64,000 nucleotides of DNA from Cernens ardua. Its GTDB lineage: Bacteria > Pseudomonadota > Gammaproteobacteria > Pseudomonadales > Halomonadaceae. The notes under the pieces are model-generated. The model was given only the letters and a program-made list of their open reading frames with translations. It did no database searches and was not told the origin of the DNA. Location of the stretch: assembly GCF_051251085.1 (NCBI RefSeq), contig NZ_JBPCZH010000002.1:310001-374000 (forward strand), written 5' to 3'. Shown here piece after piece: positions 17,712 through 26,778 of the stretch. Numbering within the stretch: position 1 is the stretch's first letter; every line of letters begins with the position of its first letter. The position numbers were made by a program, and so were the translations under genes.

Positions 17712-19797
17712 GACTGATACCCTCCCATCTCCTGAATGGCGTGCCAATCTGACGACGGCATTACGCCAGGAAAAAGCTACCTGGATCTTTGTATTCAGGG
17801 CATTGTTATCCCTGTTTTTAACAGGATGGTTGGCGATGCGATTCAGTTTGGCCTCTCCTTCTACGGCGATGCTTACCACGGTGCTGATACTGAATCGGCG
17901 CTCTGGAATGATCATTGCCAAAAGCTTTTACCGTGCGATAGGAACCGTTGTGGGGGGAATTGCCTCCATTGCATTGATTGCGCTGTTCAGCCAGCACCGG
18001 GAACTTTTCCTTCTGTCGTTTGGTGGTTGGATTGGCATATGCGCGGTTGCTGCCGGTTATCTGCGTAATTTCAAATCCTATGGCTTTCTTCTGGCGGGGT
18101 ATACCACCTGCTTTATTACGCTAACGGTGTACAACACGCCCTTGAGTGTCTTCGATGCGACGGTAGCTCGAGGGAGTGAGGTCATGCTGGGCATTATCGT
18201 GACCACTATCGTGAATGAAGTGATTTTCCCCGAGCGTATGGGAAAGAGCCTGTGGAACCTGTTGGACCGCCAATTTGACGATCTTGTCGCTTACATGCGT
18301 ATGGGCTTTCCCGATACGCTTTCAGCGGCCAGAGTCCAGGCCTTGCATACTGATTTTATTCGTCAGGCAGTTCAAATCGAAGACTTGCGCTCATCGGCCA
18401 TTTTTGAAAGTACGGAAATTGCTGCACGTAGTACGTTTATTCAATATGTAAATCAGTGGTATATGCGTACCACGACCAGTTTTCACTCGTTTTATACACT
18501 GGTGGTTCGTATGAAAAAGGCGGGTCACGAACACAGTGTAGAAGAAGCCTTCAAGCTTTATGAGAGTTTATTGAAAGCGATAGGACAAAACCCCTGGGGT
18601 AATCGTCAGGCCGGCCTTTTATATGAACGACTGAGGGTTAGTGAGCAGGAAATCCGGGAAGGAGCAGCACAGGCCATGAGTCGTTTTGTCGTCAATTCAG
18701 ACGAATATGTGGCTTTTGATGCACTGGTTGGTTTGTTACTTCGCATTATTGATGAACTCGAACATTACCTGAAGAGTCTGGATCGATTGCACAATGGGCG
18801 TTCTCGCCTGTTCCATTTGACCCATCCGCCTTTCAAGCGAATGACCGATATAGTGCCTAGTATCATCAATGGTGTGCGTTGTTTTTTGGCGATTGAGGCT
18901 ATGGGGGCGTTCTGGATTTACTCCAACTGGCATTACGGGCCCAATGCACTGCTGAATACCGGTATGTATTGTGCGCTGTTTTCCAGCATGCCGAATCCAG
19001 CAAAAGTTACCCTGCAAGTGACCTACGGTTACGGTCTGGCGTGTATTGCTGCTTTTTTCTTTATCTTTCGAGTGATGCCTCTGACTGACAGCTATTACCC
19101 GGTCATGTTTGCGTCGTATGTGCCTTTTGTGATGCTGGCGTTTGTCGCGATGGCAAAACCCAAATATTTTGCGATAGGGCTTGGGTATGCCATTTGTATT
19201 GTATTTATTGTTGGCTTCAAGAACCCACCCGTCTACGACGTGGCGGGGTATCTCAATAATGCGATCGCGCAGATGATTGGGATGGCCAGTGCGGCTATTG
19301 CTTTTCTGTTATTACCGGCTGCCAGCACCCTGGGATGGGTAGCGAAGAGGGCTCATACCCAAATGCATCGTCTTGTAGGTTACGCTGCAGTCGAACCTCT
19401 GGAAGGTCTGCATGAGCGTTTTGAAAGTGGCAGTCGAGATCTCTTCAATCAGCTTCTGGGAACGACCAGCGCTGTCAACAGTAGCGAGCTGGTAAACCGC
19501 GCGTTGGCTATCAATGATGTAGGACAAACGCTGATAGAGATAAGAACCATTGTCGCCGAGCGACCTTTCCTGCCGGACGATATCGTTAAGGCCATACGTG
19601 CCACTATTCTAATGGTTTCCCTGTTCTATCGTAATCCTACACGGGAGCGTTATCTGAGTGCACTGAATAGTACGCGTAATACTGACCACATGATTCGTCC
19701 ACTCAAGGATAAAGATGAAGAGTTGCGTCGACATTTCTATCTGCTTTATCAAGCGCTTCTGGATGCGGATGAGCACATGAGCTATGTCATCAAATAA
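17695..19797 (+). CDS. FUSC-family efflux membrane protein (AaeB/YdhK-like)
   Basis: 700-residue inner membrane protein of the fusaric-acid-resistance family. It has two halves, each with a bundle of hydrophobic segments (roughly residues 35-180 and 400-550) separated by a helical cytoplasmic stretch. AaeB, its relative, exports aromatic carboxylic acids with the periplasmic adaptor AaeA. The ATG at 17695 lies inside the end of the marR gene and is preceded by CAGGA. It is followed by a DUF1656 protein and an HlyD-type adaptor, completing the usual three-part pump. The substrate here is unknown. Confidence 0.9.
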   Translation: MSNTSETDTLPSPEWRANLTTALRQEKATWIFVFRALLSLFLTGWLAMRFSLASPSTAMLTTVLILNRRSGMIIAKSFYRAIGTVVGGIASIALIALFSQHRELFLLSFGGWIGICAVAAGYLRNFKSYGFLLAGYTTCFITLTVYNTPLSVFDATVARGSEVMLGIIVTTIVNEVIFPERMGKSLWNLLDRQFDDLVAYMRMGFPDTLSAARVQALHTDFIRQAVQIEDLRSSAIFESTEIAARSTFIQYVNQWYMRTTTSFHSFYTLVVRMKKAGHEHSVEEAFKLYESLLKAIGQNPWGNRQAGLLYERLRVSEQEIREGAAQAMSRFVVNSDEYVAFDALVGLLLRIIDELEHYLKSLDRLHNGRSRLFHLTHPPFKRMTDIVPSIINGVRCFLAIEAMGAFWIYSNWHYGPNALLNTGMYCALFSSMPNPAKVTLQVTYGYGLACIAAFFFIFRVMPLTDSYYPVMFASYVPFVMLAFVAMAKPKYFAIGLGYAICIVFIVGFKNPPVYDVAGYLNNAIAQMIGMASAAIAFLLLPAASTLGWVAKRAHTQMHRLVGYAAVEPLEGLHERFESGSRDLFNQLLGTTSAVNSSELVNRALAINDVGQTLIEIRTIVAERPFLPDDIVKAIRATILMVSLFYRNPTRERYLSALNSTRNTDHMIRPLKDKDEELRRHFYLLYQALLDADEHMSYVIK

Positions 19798-19842
19798 CGT
19801 GTTGTTTATTGATTTTCATCCACGACGAAGGAGGAGATAACG

Positions 19843-20040
19843 ATGCCCCGAGAAATGGTATTGGGTGATGCACTGGTTCCCGGGCTATTGCTCGTTTTTT
19901 GTCTGGTACTGGCGTGCATGTGGCTGATTGACAAAGCGGCCGTCAAATACGGTGTGTATCGTTATGTCTGGCACCCCGCGCTCTTCCGACTATCGTTATT
20001 TACCGCTGTTTTTGCGTTGGTAGGGCTGATGCTGTGCTGA
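19843..20040 (+). CDS. DUF1656 small membrane protein (AaeX/YdhI-like)
   Basis: 65 residues with two membrane segments (LVPGLLLVFCLVLACMWLI and a C-terminal LSLFTAVFALVGLML). This size and sequence are typical of the DUF1656 partner found between FUSC pump genes and their adaptor. A strong AAGGAGGAG site lies just upstream. Function unknown; it is presumed to belong to the pump. Confidence 0.9.
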   Translation: MPREMVLGDALVPGLLLVFCLVLACMWLIDKAAVKYGVYRYVWHPALFRLSLFTAVFALVGLMLC

Positions 20041-20171
20041 TGAAAGCATCTGATACAACAGCCTGTATGGCCATGATAATGGCAGTAAACCTGTGTGCGC
20101 TGATCTTCCTTTCAGTAGGTAATACCAGGTTCAGTCATCGTGATTATTCTTTTTTATAGCAAGAGTATCCA

Positions 20172-21227
20172 ATGAAATCGGTCAATTTTTTCAAGTGGGT
20201 CATCACTGGTGTGATGTTTATCATTGCCGTTTTACTGGCCTACGCATTGTGGAGTCACTATATGTACTCCCCATGGACGCGTGACGGGCGGATTCGGGTT
20301 GAGGTAACCAAAGTGTCTCCTGATATCAGTGGTCTGGTGACTGCTGTTAATGTTGAAGATAACCAATATGTGCATCGGGGCGACGTGCTAATGGTAATTG
20401 ACCAGCAACGCTATGGCCTGGCACTGGATAATGCCAATACCCAATTGGCCCATGCGGTTGCCAATTACAATGAGGACGTTTCTGCTGTTAACGTGGCCAG
20501 GGCGACCGTTCAGGCACGTTACAGCAGCTTCCAAATGTATCAGGACCGTGCAGACCGCCGAGCCCGCTTATCAGCATTGGCAATTTCCAAAGAGGATTTG
20601 GCCGATGCGCAGTCGACCGCAGAGACAGCTGAATCCGAATGGCATCAGGCGCAAGCAGCACTTCAGCAACAACAGAATGTACTTGCCGTTGCGCAAGTGG
20701 TAATCAATCAGGCCAAAGTGGCTGTCAGTCAAGCCGAGTTAAATCTCAAGCGTACTGTGATTCGGGCACCCGCCGATGGTTACATGACGAATGTGACGGT
20801 GCGTGTAGGTGATTATGCCAATGCAGGTGCGCAACAAATGGCGCTTGTGGATAGTGATAGTTACTATATTTATGGTTATTTTGAAGAGACCAAACTACCA
20901 AACCTGCAAATAGGCGATAGAGCGGATATTCGGCTATTGTCGGGAGGAAGGGCGCTTCACGGCACCGTAACGGGTATTGCCCGTGCGATTGCAGATACAG
21001 AAAATACCAATAGCAATAATCAACTGTTGAATGTGAACCCTACCTTCGATTGGGTGAGGCTCGCTCAACGGGTCCCTGTACGTATAGCGATTGATACACG
21101 GCATATGCCAAAAGGTACTTTGCTTGTAGCAGGAATGACCGCAACGGTGATTCTACATCCGGGCAGCGCCAAATCTGACGACAATGCTCCTGATATATCT
21201 ACAGTCAGTCACTCTGCTGATCACTAA
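20172..21227 (+). CDS. HlyD/EmrA-family periplasmic adaptor (AaeA/YdhJ-like)
   Basis: 351 residues. An N-terminal membrane anchor (WVITGVMFIIAVLLAYALW) is followed by a biotinyl-lipoyl-like half motif (VSPDISGLVTAVNVEDNQYVHRGD), a long helical hairpin rich in Ala and Gln (about 80-180), the second half motif RTVIRAPADGYMTNV and a beta-barrel domain. It links the inner membrane pump to the outer membrane. Last gene of the MarR-FUSC-DUF1656 operon, with a terminator after it. Confidence 0.92.
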   Translation: MKSVNFFKWVITGVMFIIAVLLAYALWSHYMYSPWTRDGRIRVEVTKVSPDISGLVTAVNVEDNQYVHRGDVLMVIDQQRYGLALDNANTQLAHAVANYNEDVSAVNVARATVQARYSSFQMYQDRADRRARLSALAISKEDLADAQSTAETAESEWHQAQAALQQQQNVLAVAQVVINQAKVAVSQAELNLKRTVIRAPADGYMTNVTVRVGDYANAGAQQMALVDSDSYYIYGYFEETKLPNLQIGDRADIRLLSGGRALHGTVTGIARAIADTENTNSNNQLLNVNPTFDWVRLAQRVPVRIAIDTRHMPKGTLLVAGMTATVILHPGSAKSDDNAPDISTVSHSADH

Positions 21228-21283
21228 AATATTGGGATGTGCAAGTCAGTATTGCATATCATGAATAGATCATGTTTTCCCTC

Positions 21284-21320
21284 GGGCCCTCTGATGCACG
21301 TTGTAAGAGGGCCTATTTCT
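21284..21320 (+). terminator. Terminator of the MarR/FUSC operon
   Basis: GGCCCTCT (21285-21292) pairs with AGAGGGCC (21306-21313), followed by a T-rich tail. Confidence 0.8.
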
Positions 21321-21379
21321 CTTTAATTCCCTGTCGGTCTATCAGCCTCCTTTCTCATCCCACATGATTTGTTGATTCT

Positions 21380-22672
21380 TCAGGATACTTTGGTATCTGT
21401 AGCGGCTGTGCGAGGACCATTAAGGGTTAGCCGCTCAATTCCCTTACCCAAATCCTCTCCGGTAGGCGCCTGAAAGATCTTAAGGTTAAAGTGCGCAAAG
21501 ATCGCATAGATGTATTCGGAAAGTTCAGCTTGTACTTCCTCGAAATCCATCCAAAATACCTTGGAAGTAAAGCAGTATATTTCGACGGGTAACCCTTCCG
21601 ATGTAGGCGCCAGATAACGCACCAGAATGTACATGTTACTGACAATGTCATCGCGGTTTTTCAAATAGTGCAGAATATGGGCACGCATCAGTCCCAGATT
21701 GGTAATTCCCGCATTAATCAATTCCTGAGCGCTCATCGACAGCAGGCGGGTAGGGGACAAGGCATCTTCGTCTTCTTGAACATGCGTTTGGTCGATACCT
21801 TTCTCTGGCATTTCACCCGACATGAAAGTGGCGCGTAGGTGCTTGAGGAGTTCGTCCGTTGCAAAACCAATACTGTTCTGGTCAACAAAGAAACTACGTT
21901 TTATTCGTCTTCCTCCGGAAGAGAACATCGGTTGCCAGTTAATCCATGATTCCGTGATGAAATTACGCATGGGTACGCGGGCAATCGTGTTGTCCCAATT
22001 ACGGATCTTGACGGTATGCAATGCGATATCGATCACTTCACCATTGATGTTTTCTACTGGTATTTCGACCCAATCGCCGAGCGAAATCGCCTTGGAGGAG
22101 GATATCTGTATATTGGCAACGAATGAGAGGATGGTATGTTGAAAAATCAACATCAGAACAGCCGCCGCCGCACCGAACCCGGACAAAATGATGCCCGGTG
22201 GGCGGCCAGTCAACGTGGCAAGCACCAGAATAATGGTCAGAATGACCAATATGATTTTACTGAGCTGGACGTAGCCTTTTATAGACCGATATTGAACCTT
22301 GCTTTTTTTCGACCAGATTGAATTTATTGCATCCAGTAATTCACTCAATAATAGCGCCACACAGATGATGCAGAAAATGGTGCTTCCCAATCGCAGGGCA
22401 TTATCCAGAAAAGAGGGAAGGCCAGTTAGCAGGTTTAGACAGCCCGCAAAGACCAGCGTTGCGGCCAGTAATGCAATACGACGTGTGACAGTTACATCTT
22501 TCTGGTGGACCGTATGATTACGCAGAATGAAGCGTTTGACACTCGTGCGCAGGAAAATGCGTGATAACCAGTACGTGATCGTGCTGATCAGTAACAGCCC
22601 AACGATAGCAATGATGGTGTAGGCAAGTTCATTATGCCAAAGCCACAGAATGGACGAATGAATGATATGCAT
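21380..22672 (-). CDS. MscS-type mechanosensitive channel, YbdG/MscM-like
   Basis: 430 residues. It has several N-terminal membrane segments, then the MscS pore helix region (GFGAAAAVLMLIFQHTILSF) and the beta domain starting SLGDWVEIP, with DIALHTVKIRNWDNTIARVP characteristic of the YbdG branch. It releases solutes when the membrane is stretched. The ATG at 22672 is preceded by AAGGAGG at 8 bases, much better than the upstream ATG at 22702. It converges on the pump operon and fits the osmotic theme (kup, betAB). Confidence 0.9.
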   Translation of the reverse strand: MHIIHSSILWLWHNELAYTIIAIVGLLLISTITYWLSRIFLRTSVKRFILRNHTVHQKDVTVTRRIALLAATLVFAGCLNLLTGLPSFLDNALRLGSTIFCIICVALLLSELLDAINSIWSKKSKVQYRSIKGYVQLSKIILVILTIILVLATLTGRPPGIILSGFGAAAAVLMLIFQHTILSFVANIQISSSKAISLGDWVEIPVENINGEVIDIALHTVKIRNWDNTIARVPMRNFITESWINWQPMFSSGGRRIKRSFFVDQNSIGFATDELLKHLRATFMSGEMPEKGIDQTHVQEDEDALSPTRLLSMSAQELINAGITNLGLMRAHILHYLKNRDDIVSNMYILVRYLAPTSEGLPVEIYCFTSKVFWMDFEEVQAELSEYIYAIFAHFNLKIFQAPTGEDLGKGIERLTLNGPRTAATDTKVS

Positions 22673-22975
22673 GAGGTGCGCCTCCTTGTGGGAATGACTC
22701 ATCCATGCATAAGTCCCAACCGGGCAGATAACAAAGGATGAACTGATAGATGCATACAGTACTGTTAAATATCAGGCTATTGTCGATTTTGAGGAAGGAA
22801 CCTGCAAGTAACGTGGTGATAACGGGTTTTTTTTTTCGTAAACCCCTTTAATACTCCGTGGCAATATACAGGGGGATAATCTGCTCGGCATGTTGCCACG
22901 GAGTAGGTTGAGCCATGTAGCTCAAGGGTCTGTAGCCAATGGTATTAGCTGATGGAAACTCACTGTGCTAGCTGA
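22673..22975. other. Intergenic region with a long inverted repeat
   Basis: No supported gene. It holds a run of ten T at about 22827-22836 and the perfect 12-base inverted repeat listed separately. Confidence 0.5.
22853..22904. repeat. 12-bp perfect inverted repeat downstream of the MBL gene
   Basis: ACTCCGTGGCAA at 22853-22864 and TTGCCACGGAGT at 22893-22904 are exact reverse complements separated by 28 bases. It may be the 3' hairpin of the MBL transcript, although no T-run follows directly on the minus strand. Confidence 0.7.
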
Positions 22976-24220
22976 TCACTGTGCCAGTTGAATAGTCCCA
23001 TTTGCCTTTTCCGCTGGCTTTCCTTTTGCTTCTATCGTTGTAATGGCTTTGTTGGAGTCCCAATGTTGTTCACTTGAATACTGAGTGCCTGTTTTAGGAT
23101 CGCTCCAACTCAGAGTGAACGTCTCCGGTGTGATTTCGACGACAGAGAAAGGTGCACGATAAACCGTATGGTGACCAGCATGTACGTCCACTACTTTGTC
23201 ATCGTTGAATACCAGACGGAAGTGCTGTTTACCCGCTGTCAGCGCAGCAGCGGAACCTAATGGTGGGTAAGGCGCATAGACCTTCCACTCTGCTTCATGT
23301 TTGAAGACCTTGGCGCTCATCTCCAGTGAAGATGTGTCACCGTAAGTGGGGTAAGCATCCTTCATCGTCTTGACAATACTATCAACCGTAGAGTCCTGCT
23401 TTTCAAAGGCGGCTTTAAAGCGTTGTAAGTAAGTACGATCCGCATCCAATACCGAAGGGGAATAGTCGGCTTTCACATAATGGGCAGGAATGATCTGTTT
23501 GGGATGTAACGTTTCGATGACATCAAGACGGTGCAACCACTCGTCTATTCCTTTTACATTCTGAGTATCCGCCAGCCAAATGTGTTGGCCTTGCTGGAAT
23601 TCCCCCCCACCGACAACCGTACGTGTGGAAGGAATCCACAGGAAGCTGTGCTGGGGATCCTTACGATGTTTGATGATGTCGATACGCTGGCCATCAAGCT
23701 CGAGGCTATCGCGGTTGTAGGCGGTAGGCGTTATCAATTGGGTGGGAGCATCATCCCCCAGGGCTTTTTTCCATTCCTGTAGTTTTTGATCCTTGGAGGC
23801 ATTGATCAGATACGCTGTTTCCGGCGTCGACAGAATGGGCGTATCGGGGAATGCTTCTTTAAGTACCTGCAAGCCAAAGTAGTAGTCAGGATCATTGTAG
23901 GAAATGAAAATGGCTTTCAGATGTTTTCCTGAATGCTTGATCAAATCCACGACTTTGCGGGCATTCGATGGCTGAAACTGTGCATCAACCAGAATGGCGT
24001 CCCTGTTACCGGTGATAAGGGTGGACGTGATAGGGAAAATGCCATTTGTCGTCGGATTGAATGTCTGGATCTGCAAATGTTTCGCCTGATGTGATGTTAC
24101 CCCGGCCTGCTCGGTTGAGGCCTGTGCAGGGAGTATTGAGGTAGCCAACAATGTGGATGCGGCCAACGCGCCAAGAGATGTAACGAGTAGTGTATGTGCT
24201 GATTTCATCATTTTTACCAT
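22976..24220 (-). CDS. Exported metallo-beta-lactamase-fold protein with degenerate metal site and MoaF-like C-terminus
   Basis: 414 residues with a signal peptide cleaved after an AQA-like site (near residue 34). The first part follows the MBL fold (ITSTLITGNRDAILVDAQF, AIFISYNDPDYYFGL, WIPSTRTVVGGGEF, IIPAHY). The HxHxDH zinc motif is replaced by YNDPDY, and the later GD position reads GG; only the His of IPAHY and the second Asp of the first motif remain. The last 90 residues (FRLVFNDDKVVDVHAG to EQHWD) look like a MoaF or lipocalin-type beta barrel. It is probably periplasmic and may not be a zinc hydrolase. The start could be the ATG at 24220 or one at 24211; no strong ribosome site is present. 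Confidence 0.75.
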   Translation of the reverse strand: MVKMMKSAHTLLVTSLGALAASTLLATSILPAQASTEQAGVTSHQAKHLQIQTFNPTTNGIFPITSTLITGNRDAILVDAQFQPSNARKVVDLIKHSGKHLKAIFISYNDPDYYFGLQVLKEAFPDTPILSTPETAYLINASKDQKLQEWKKALGDDAPTQLITPTAYNRDSLELDGQRIDIIKHRKDPQHSFLWIPSTRTVVGGGEFQQGQHIWLADTQNVKGIDEWLHRLDVIETLHPKQIIPAHYVKADYSPSVLDADRTYLQRFKAAFEKQDSTVDSIVKTMKDAYPTYGDTSSLEMSAKVFKHEAEWKVYAPYPPLGSAAALTAGKQHFRLVFNDDKVVDVHAGHHTVYRAPFSVVEITPETFTLSWSDPKTGTQYSSEQHWDSNKAITTIEAKGKPAEKANGTIQLAQ

Positions 24221-24657
24221 GTCATGTAATAAGTGGTCGTAATCAGTGATGGTATGGCGTCAACGACCGGGTAGGTGAGTCACACAGTAATAGTAGGTGC
24301 TGGAGAAGTCTTGAGGGACATTCTTCCTTCAATTCCTTTTCTCCTGATTTTTCCCCGGACGTTGTAGAGCATAGAAGTAAACATGCAATGATGTAAGTAC
24401 GTACAAAAATGTAAGTGTAGGGTAGGCGACGGAGGTTAGAAAAAACGGCTTGCTCATGACATGTCTCTGAACACACGGGCTGGCCTGTAATGGCATGAAT
24501 TACGTTTGGAGCATTGGCTCTTTCCAAAAGGGCCGTTTTCCAGAAGGGCCTTTTTTCGGTAAGACTGTTCTTGTTCGTTAGGGGAATAGCCTTTCATCGA
24601 AGGATCTGTTGCCTTTCGAGTATTGACTGCAAGGCTCAGGAGTAGCACTATATCTGC
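24221..24657. other. Gene-free stretch upstream of the trpGDC leader
   Basis: Short minus-strand frames here show no family resemblance. A weak hairpin with a T-run lies near 24526-24557. TTGACT at 24623-24628, with a poor -10 about 17 bases later (CACTAT), is the best candidate for the trpGDC promoter. Confidence 0.45.
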
Positions 24658-24720
24658 ATGATTTTATTTTCCATTATATATCCTCAGGTTCAGGCAGACG
24701 GGTGGCGTGCTTTTCCAAGT

Positions 24721-24792
24721 GCGGCGTCTTCCCCTGTCTAAAGGGTTTATATGGAATGAAATGAAGATGCCGCCCACTGAGGCGGCATTTTT
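24721..24792 (+). promoter_or_regulatory. Putative transcription attenuator of trpGDC
   Basis: ATGCCGCC (24767-24774) pairs with GGCGGCAT (24781-24788) across 6 bases and is followed by TTTTT, a rho-independent terminator lying before trpG with no gene upstream on this strand. The segment 24721-24731 can instead pair with 24763-24773 over 11 consecutive positions (one G-U), which would disrupt the terminator. A small frame at 24658-24741 with one Trp codon at 24703 ends inside the region, but has no well-placed ribosome site. P. putida trpGDC is regulated by attenuation. Confidence 0.6.
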
Positions 24793-24874
24793 GTGCTGGG
24801 GCAGTGGGCAGGCAGCTATTATGAACAGAAAGCATCTATGCACTACTGCATATCCGAGCAAGAGAGGTTTTATC

Positions 24875-25501
24875 ATGAAAGTTTTGATGATCGACAATTA
24901 CGATAGCTTTACCTACAACATCGTCCAGTATCTGGGTGAGTTGGGTGCTGATGTCCAGACTATTCGTAATGATGCACTCAGTATAGACGAGATTGATGCG
25001 CTGGATTTTACGCATCTGGTTGTCTCTCCCGGCCCATGCTCGCCGAATGAAGCCGGTGTCTCCACTGCCTTGATCAAACATTTTGCGGGTCGTAAACCCA
25101 TTCTTGGAGTGTGTCTGGGACATCAGGCCATTGGACAGGTATTTGGCGGCAAAGTAGTGCGTGCCCCTCAAGTCATGCATGGCAAAACATCATTGGTATC
25201 CCATGATGGGAGAGGAGTGTTCGAAGGGCTGGAAAACCCGTTGGAAGTGACTCGGTACCACTCTTTGGTGGTAGAAGCCGATAGCCTGCCGGAATGCCTT
25301 GAAGTGTCTGCGGTCACCGTTGAAGAGGATATTACACCTGGCTTGATCATGGGGCTTCGTCACAAGACGTTCGAAATTGAAGGCGTACAGTTCCACCCCG
25401 AATCGATTCTTTCCCGACAAGGGCATGAAATGTTGGCCAATTTCCTCAAGCGTACCAGTCCGATGCGGGAAGATACGTCCGCGGAAAAAGCATCAGCCTA
25501 G
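24875..25501 (+). CDS. trpG: Anthranilate synthase component II, glutamine amidotransferase
   Basis: Supplies ammonia from glutamine to TrpE. Class I amidotransferase of 208 residues with MIDNYDSFTYN at the start, the oxyanion motif VSPGPCSP, the nucleophile Cys in GVCLGHQAIGQ and the catalytic His-Glu in QFHPES. The ATG at 24875 is used because AGAGAGG precedes it and the protein then starts as the family does; the frame runs further upstream through the leader. First gene of trpGDC; a p-aminobenzoate (PabA) role may be shared, as in relatives. Confidence 0.95.
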   Translation: MKVLMIDNYDSFTYNIVQYLGELGADVQTIRNDALSIDEIDALDFTHLVVSPGPCSPNEAGVSTALIKHFAGRKPILGVCLGHQAIGQVFGGKVVRAPQVMHGKTSLVSHDGRGVFEGLENPLEVTRYHSLVVEADSLPECLEVSAVTVEEDITPGLIMGLRHKTFEIEGVQFHPESILSRQGHEMLANFLKRTSPMREDTSAEKASA

Positions 25502-25699
25502 GTTATATGTTCTGAGTTCGAGATATTGTCCAAAAATGTGGCTGGCTTGCGCTTGTCTGGTTTCTGACGGAGCGTGCCATTGTATAATCGTTGCGCATAA
25601 ATCTCTGATCGGAAAAATCGGGTTCAAGTCACATTACTATAAAAGCATGGTTTGAATCGCATCGTCATAACACACGACGCTGAAGGCGAATAATTCGGT

Positions 25700-26767
25700 A
25701 TGAATGCAACACCACAAAAGAATGCAGCTGATCCTGCACAATCACCGCTCGAATTCAGTGCAGTACTGAAACGTATCATTGCGGGTGAGTCACTTTCCTC
25801 TCCGGAAATGTACGAGCTAATGCGACTGATCATGCAGGGCCAAATGAGTGATGCCCGAATGGGGGCTTTGCTGACAGCATTATCGGTCAAGGGTGAAACA
25901 AGCCGGGAAATTTCGGCCGCCGCTCAAGCCATGCGCGACCTGATGCATCCCGTCTCCATTTTGAATCATTCTGCTGTCGATATAGTGGGTACCGGCGGTG
26001 ATGGTGCGAATCTTTTCAATGTCTCGACGGCTGCCAGTTTCGTTGCGGCTGCAGCAGGCGTAACGGTGGCCAAACATGGAAATCGTAGCGTTTCATCGTC
26101 CTCAGGCAGTGCTGATCTTCTTGAATCTGCAGGTATTTTCCTTGGGTTGAATAATGAACAAGTGGCCCGCTGTATTAATGAAGTGGGTATCGGTTTCATG
26201 TTTGCTCCCAATCATCATCCAGCGATGCGGTTTGCCGGGCCTGTCCGCCGCGATTTGGGCGTTAAAACACTCTTTAATGTGCTTGGCCCGTTGACCAATC
26301 CAGCAGGCGTGCATCATCAAGTGGTGGGTGTTTACGATAAGCGTTTGATTGGTGTTCTGGCTGAAGCTTTTCAACATCTGAATAGTCAACATGCGCTGGT
26401 GGTTCACTCAGCGGAAGGATTGGATGAGTTGTCTATTGCCGAGAGCAGTTTTATTGCTGAACTCAAGGGCGGTGATATTCATCATTACACCATCACGCCT
26501 GAATCAGTCGGGTTACGAGCAGCCTCGCTTGATAGTCTGAAAGTGGTGACGACGACCGAAAGCTTCCAGCGTGTCATGTCTGCACTCAATAATGAGCCAG
26601 GCCCCGCTCGTGATATGGTGGCATTGAACGCTGGCGCGGCCATTTATGCTGCCGATCAAGCTGCTTCTTTAAAAGAGGGCGTCACACAGGCATTGTCTGT
26701 CATGGCTTCCGGCGAGGCTTTGAAAAAACTGCATCAACTCGCCGAATTTACACAGCAATTTGCATAG
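25700..26767 (+). CDS. trpD: Anthranilate phosphoribosyltransferase
   Basis: Transfers phosphoribose from PRPP to anthranilate. The phosphate-binding loop VDIVGTGGDGANLFNVST, the KHGNRSVSSSSGSADLLE block and the HHPAMRFAGPVRRDLGVKTLFN region are intact. 355 residues, in the family range. It follows trpG after about 200 bases, a longer gap than usual in this operon, with only a weak GAAGG ribosome site. Confidence 0.96.
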   Translation: MNATPQKNAADPAQSPLEFSAVLKRIIAGESLSSPEMYELMRLIMQGQMSDARMGALLTALSVKGETSREISAAAQAMRDLMHPVSILNHSAVDIVGTGGDGANLFNVSTAASFVAAAAGVTVAKHGNRSVSSSSGSADLLESAGIFLGLNNEQVARCINEVGIGFMFAPNHHPAMRFAGPVRRDLGVKTLFNVLGPLTNPAGVHHQVVGVYDKRLIGVLAEAFQHLNSQHALVVHSAEGLDELSIAESSFIAELKGGDIHHYTITPESVGLRAASLDSLKVVTTTESFQRVMSALNNEPGPARDMVALNAGAAIYAADQAASLKEGVTQALSVMASGEALKKLHQLAEFTQQFA

Positions 26768-26778
26768 GGAGCAATCGC

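Noticed and set aside
12998..24220. Prophage or integrative element between trpE and trpG
   Set aside because: No integrase, phage structural genes or flanking repeats; the genes are ordinary chromosomal transporters and stress proteins.
24243..24648. Minus-strand frames of 94 and 64 codons upstream of the MBL gene
   Set aside because: No ribosome site or similarity; the region reads as non-coding.
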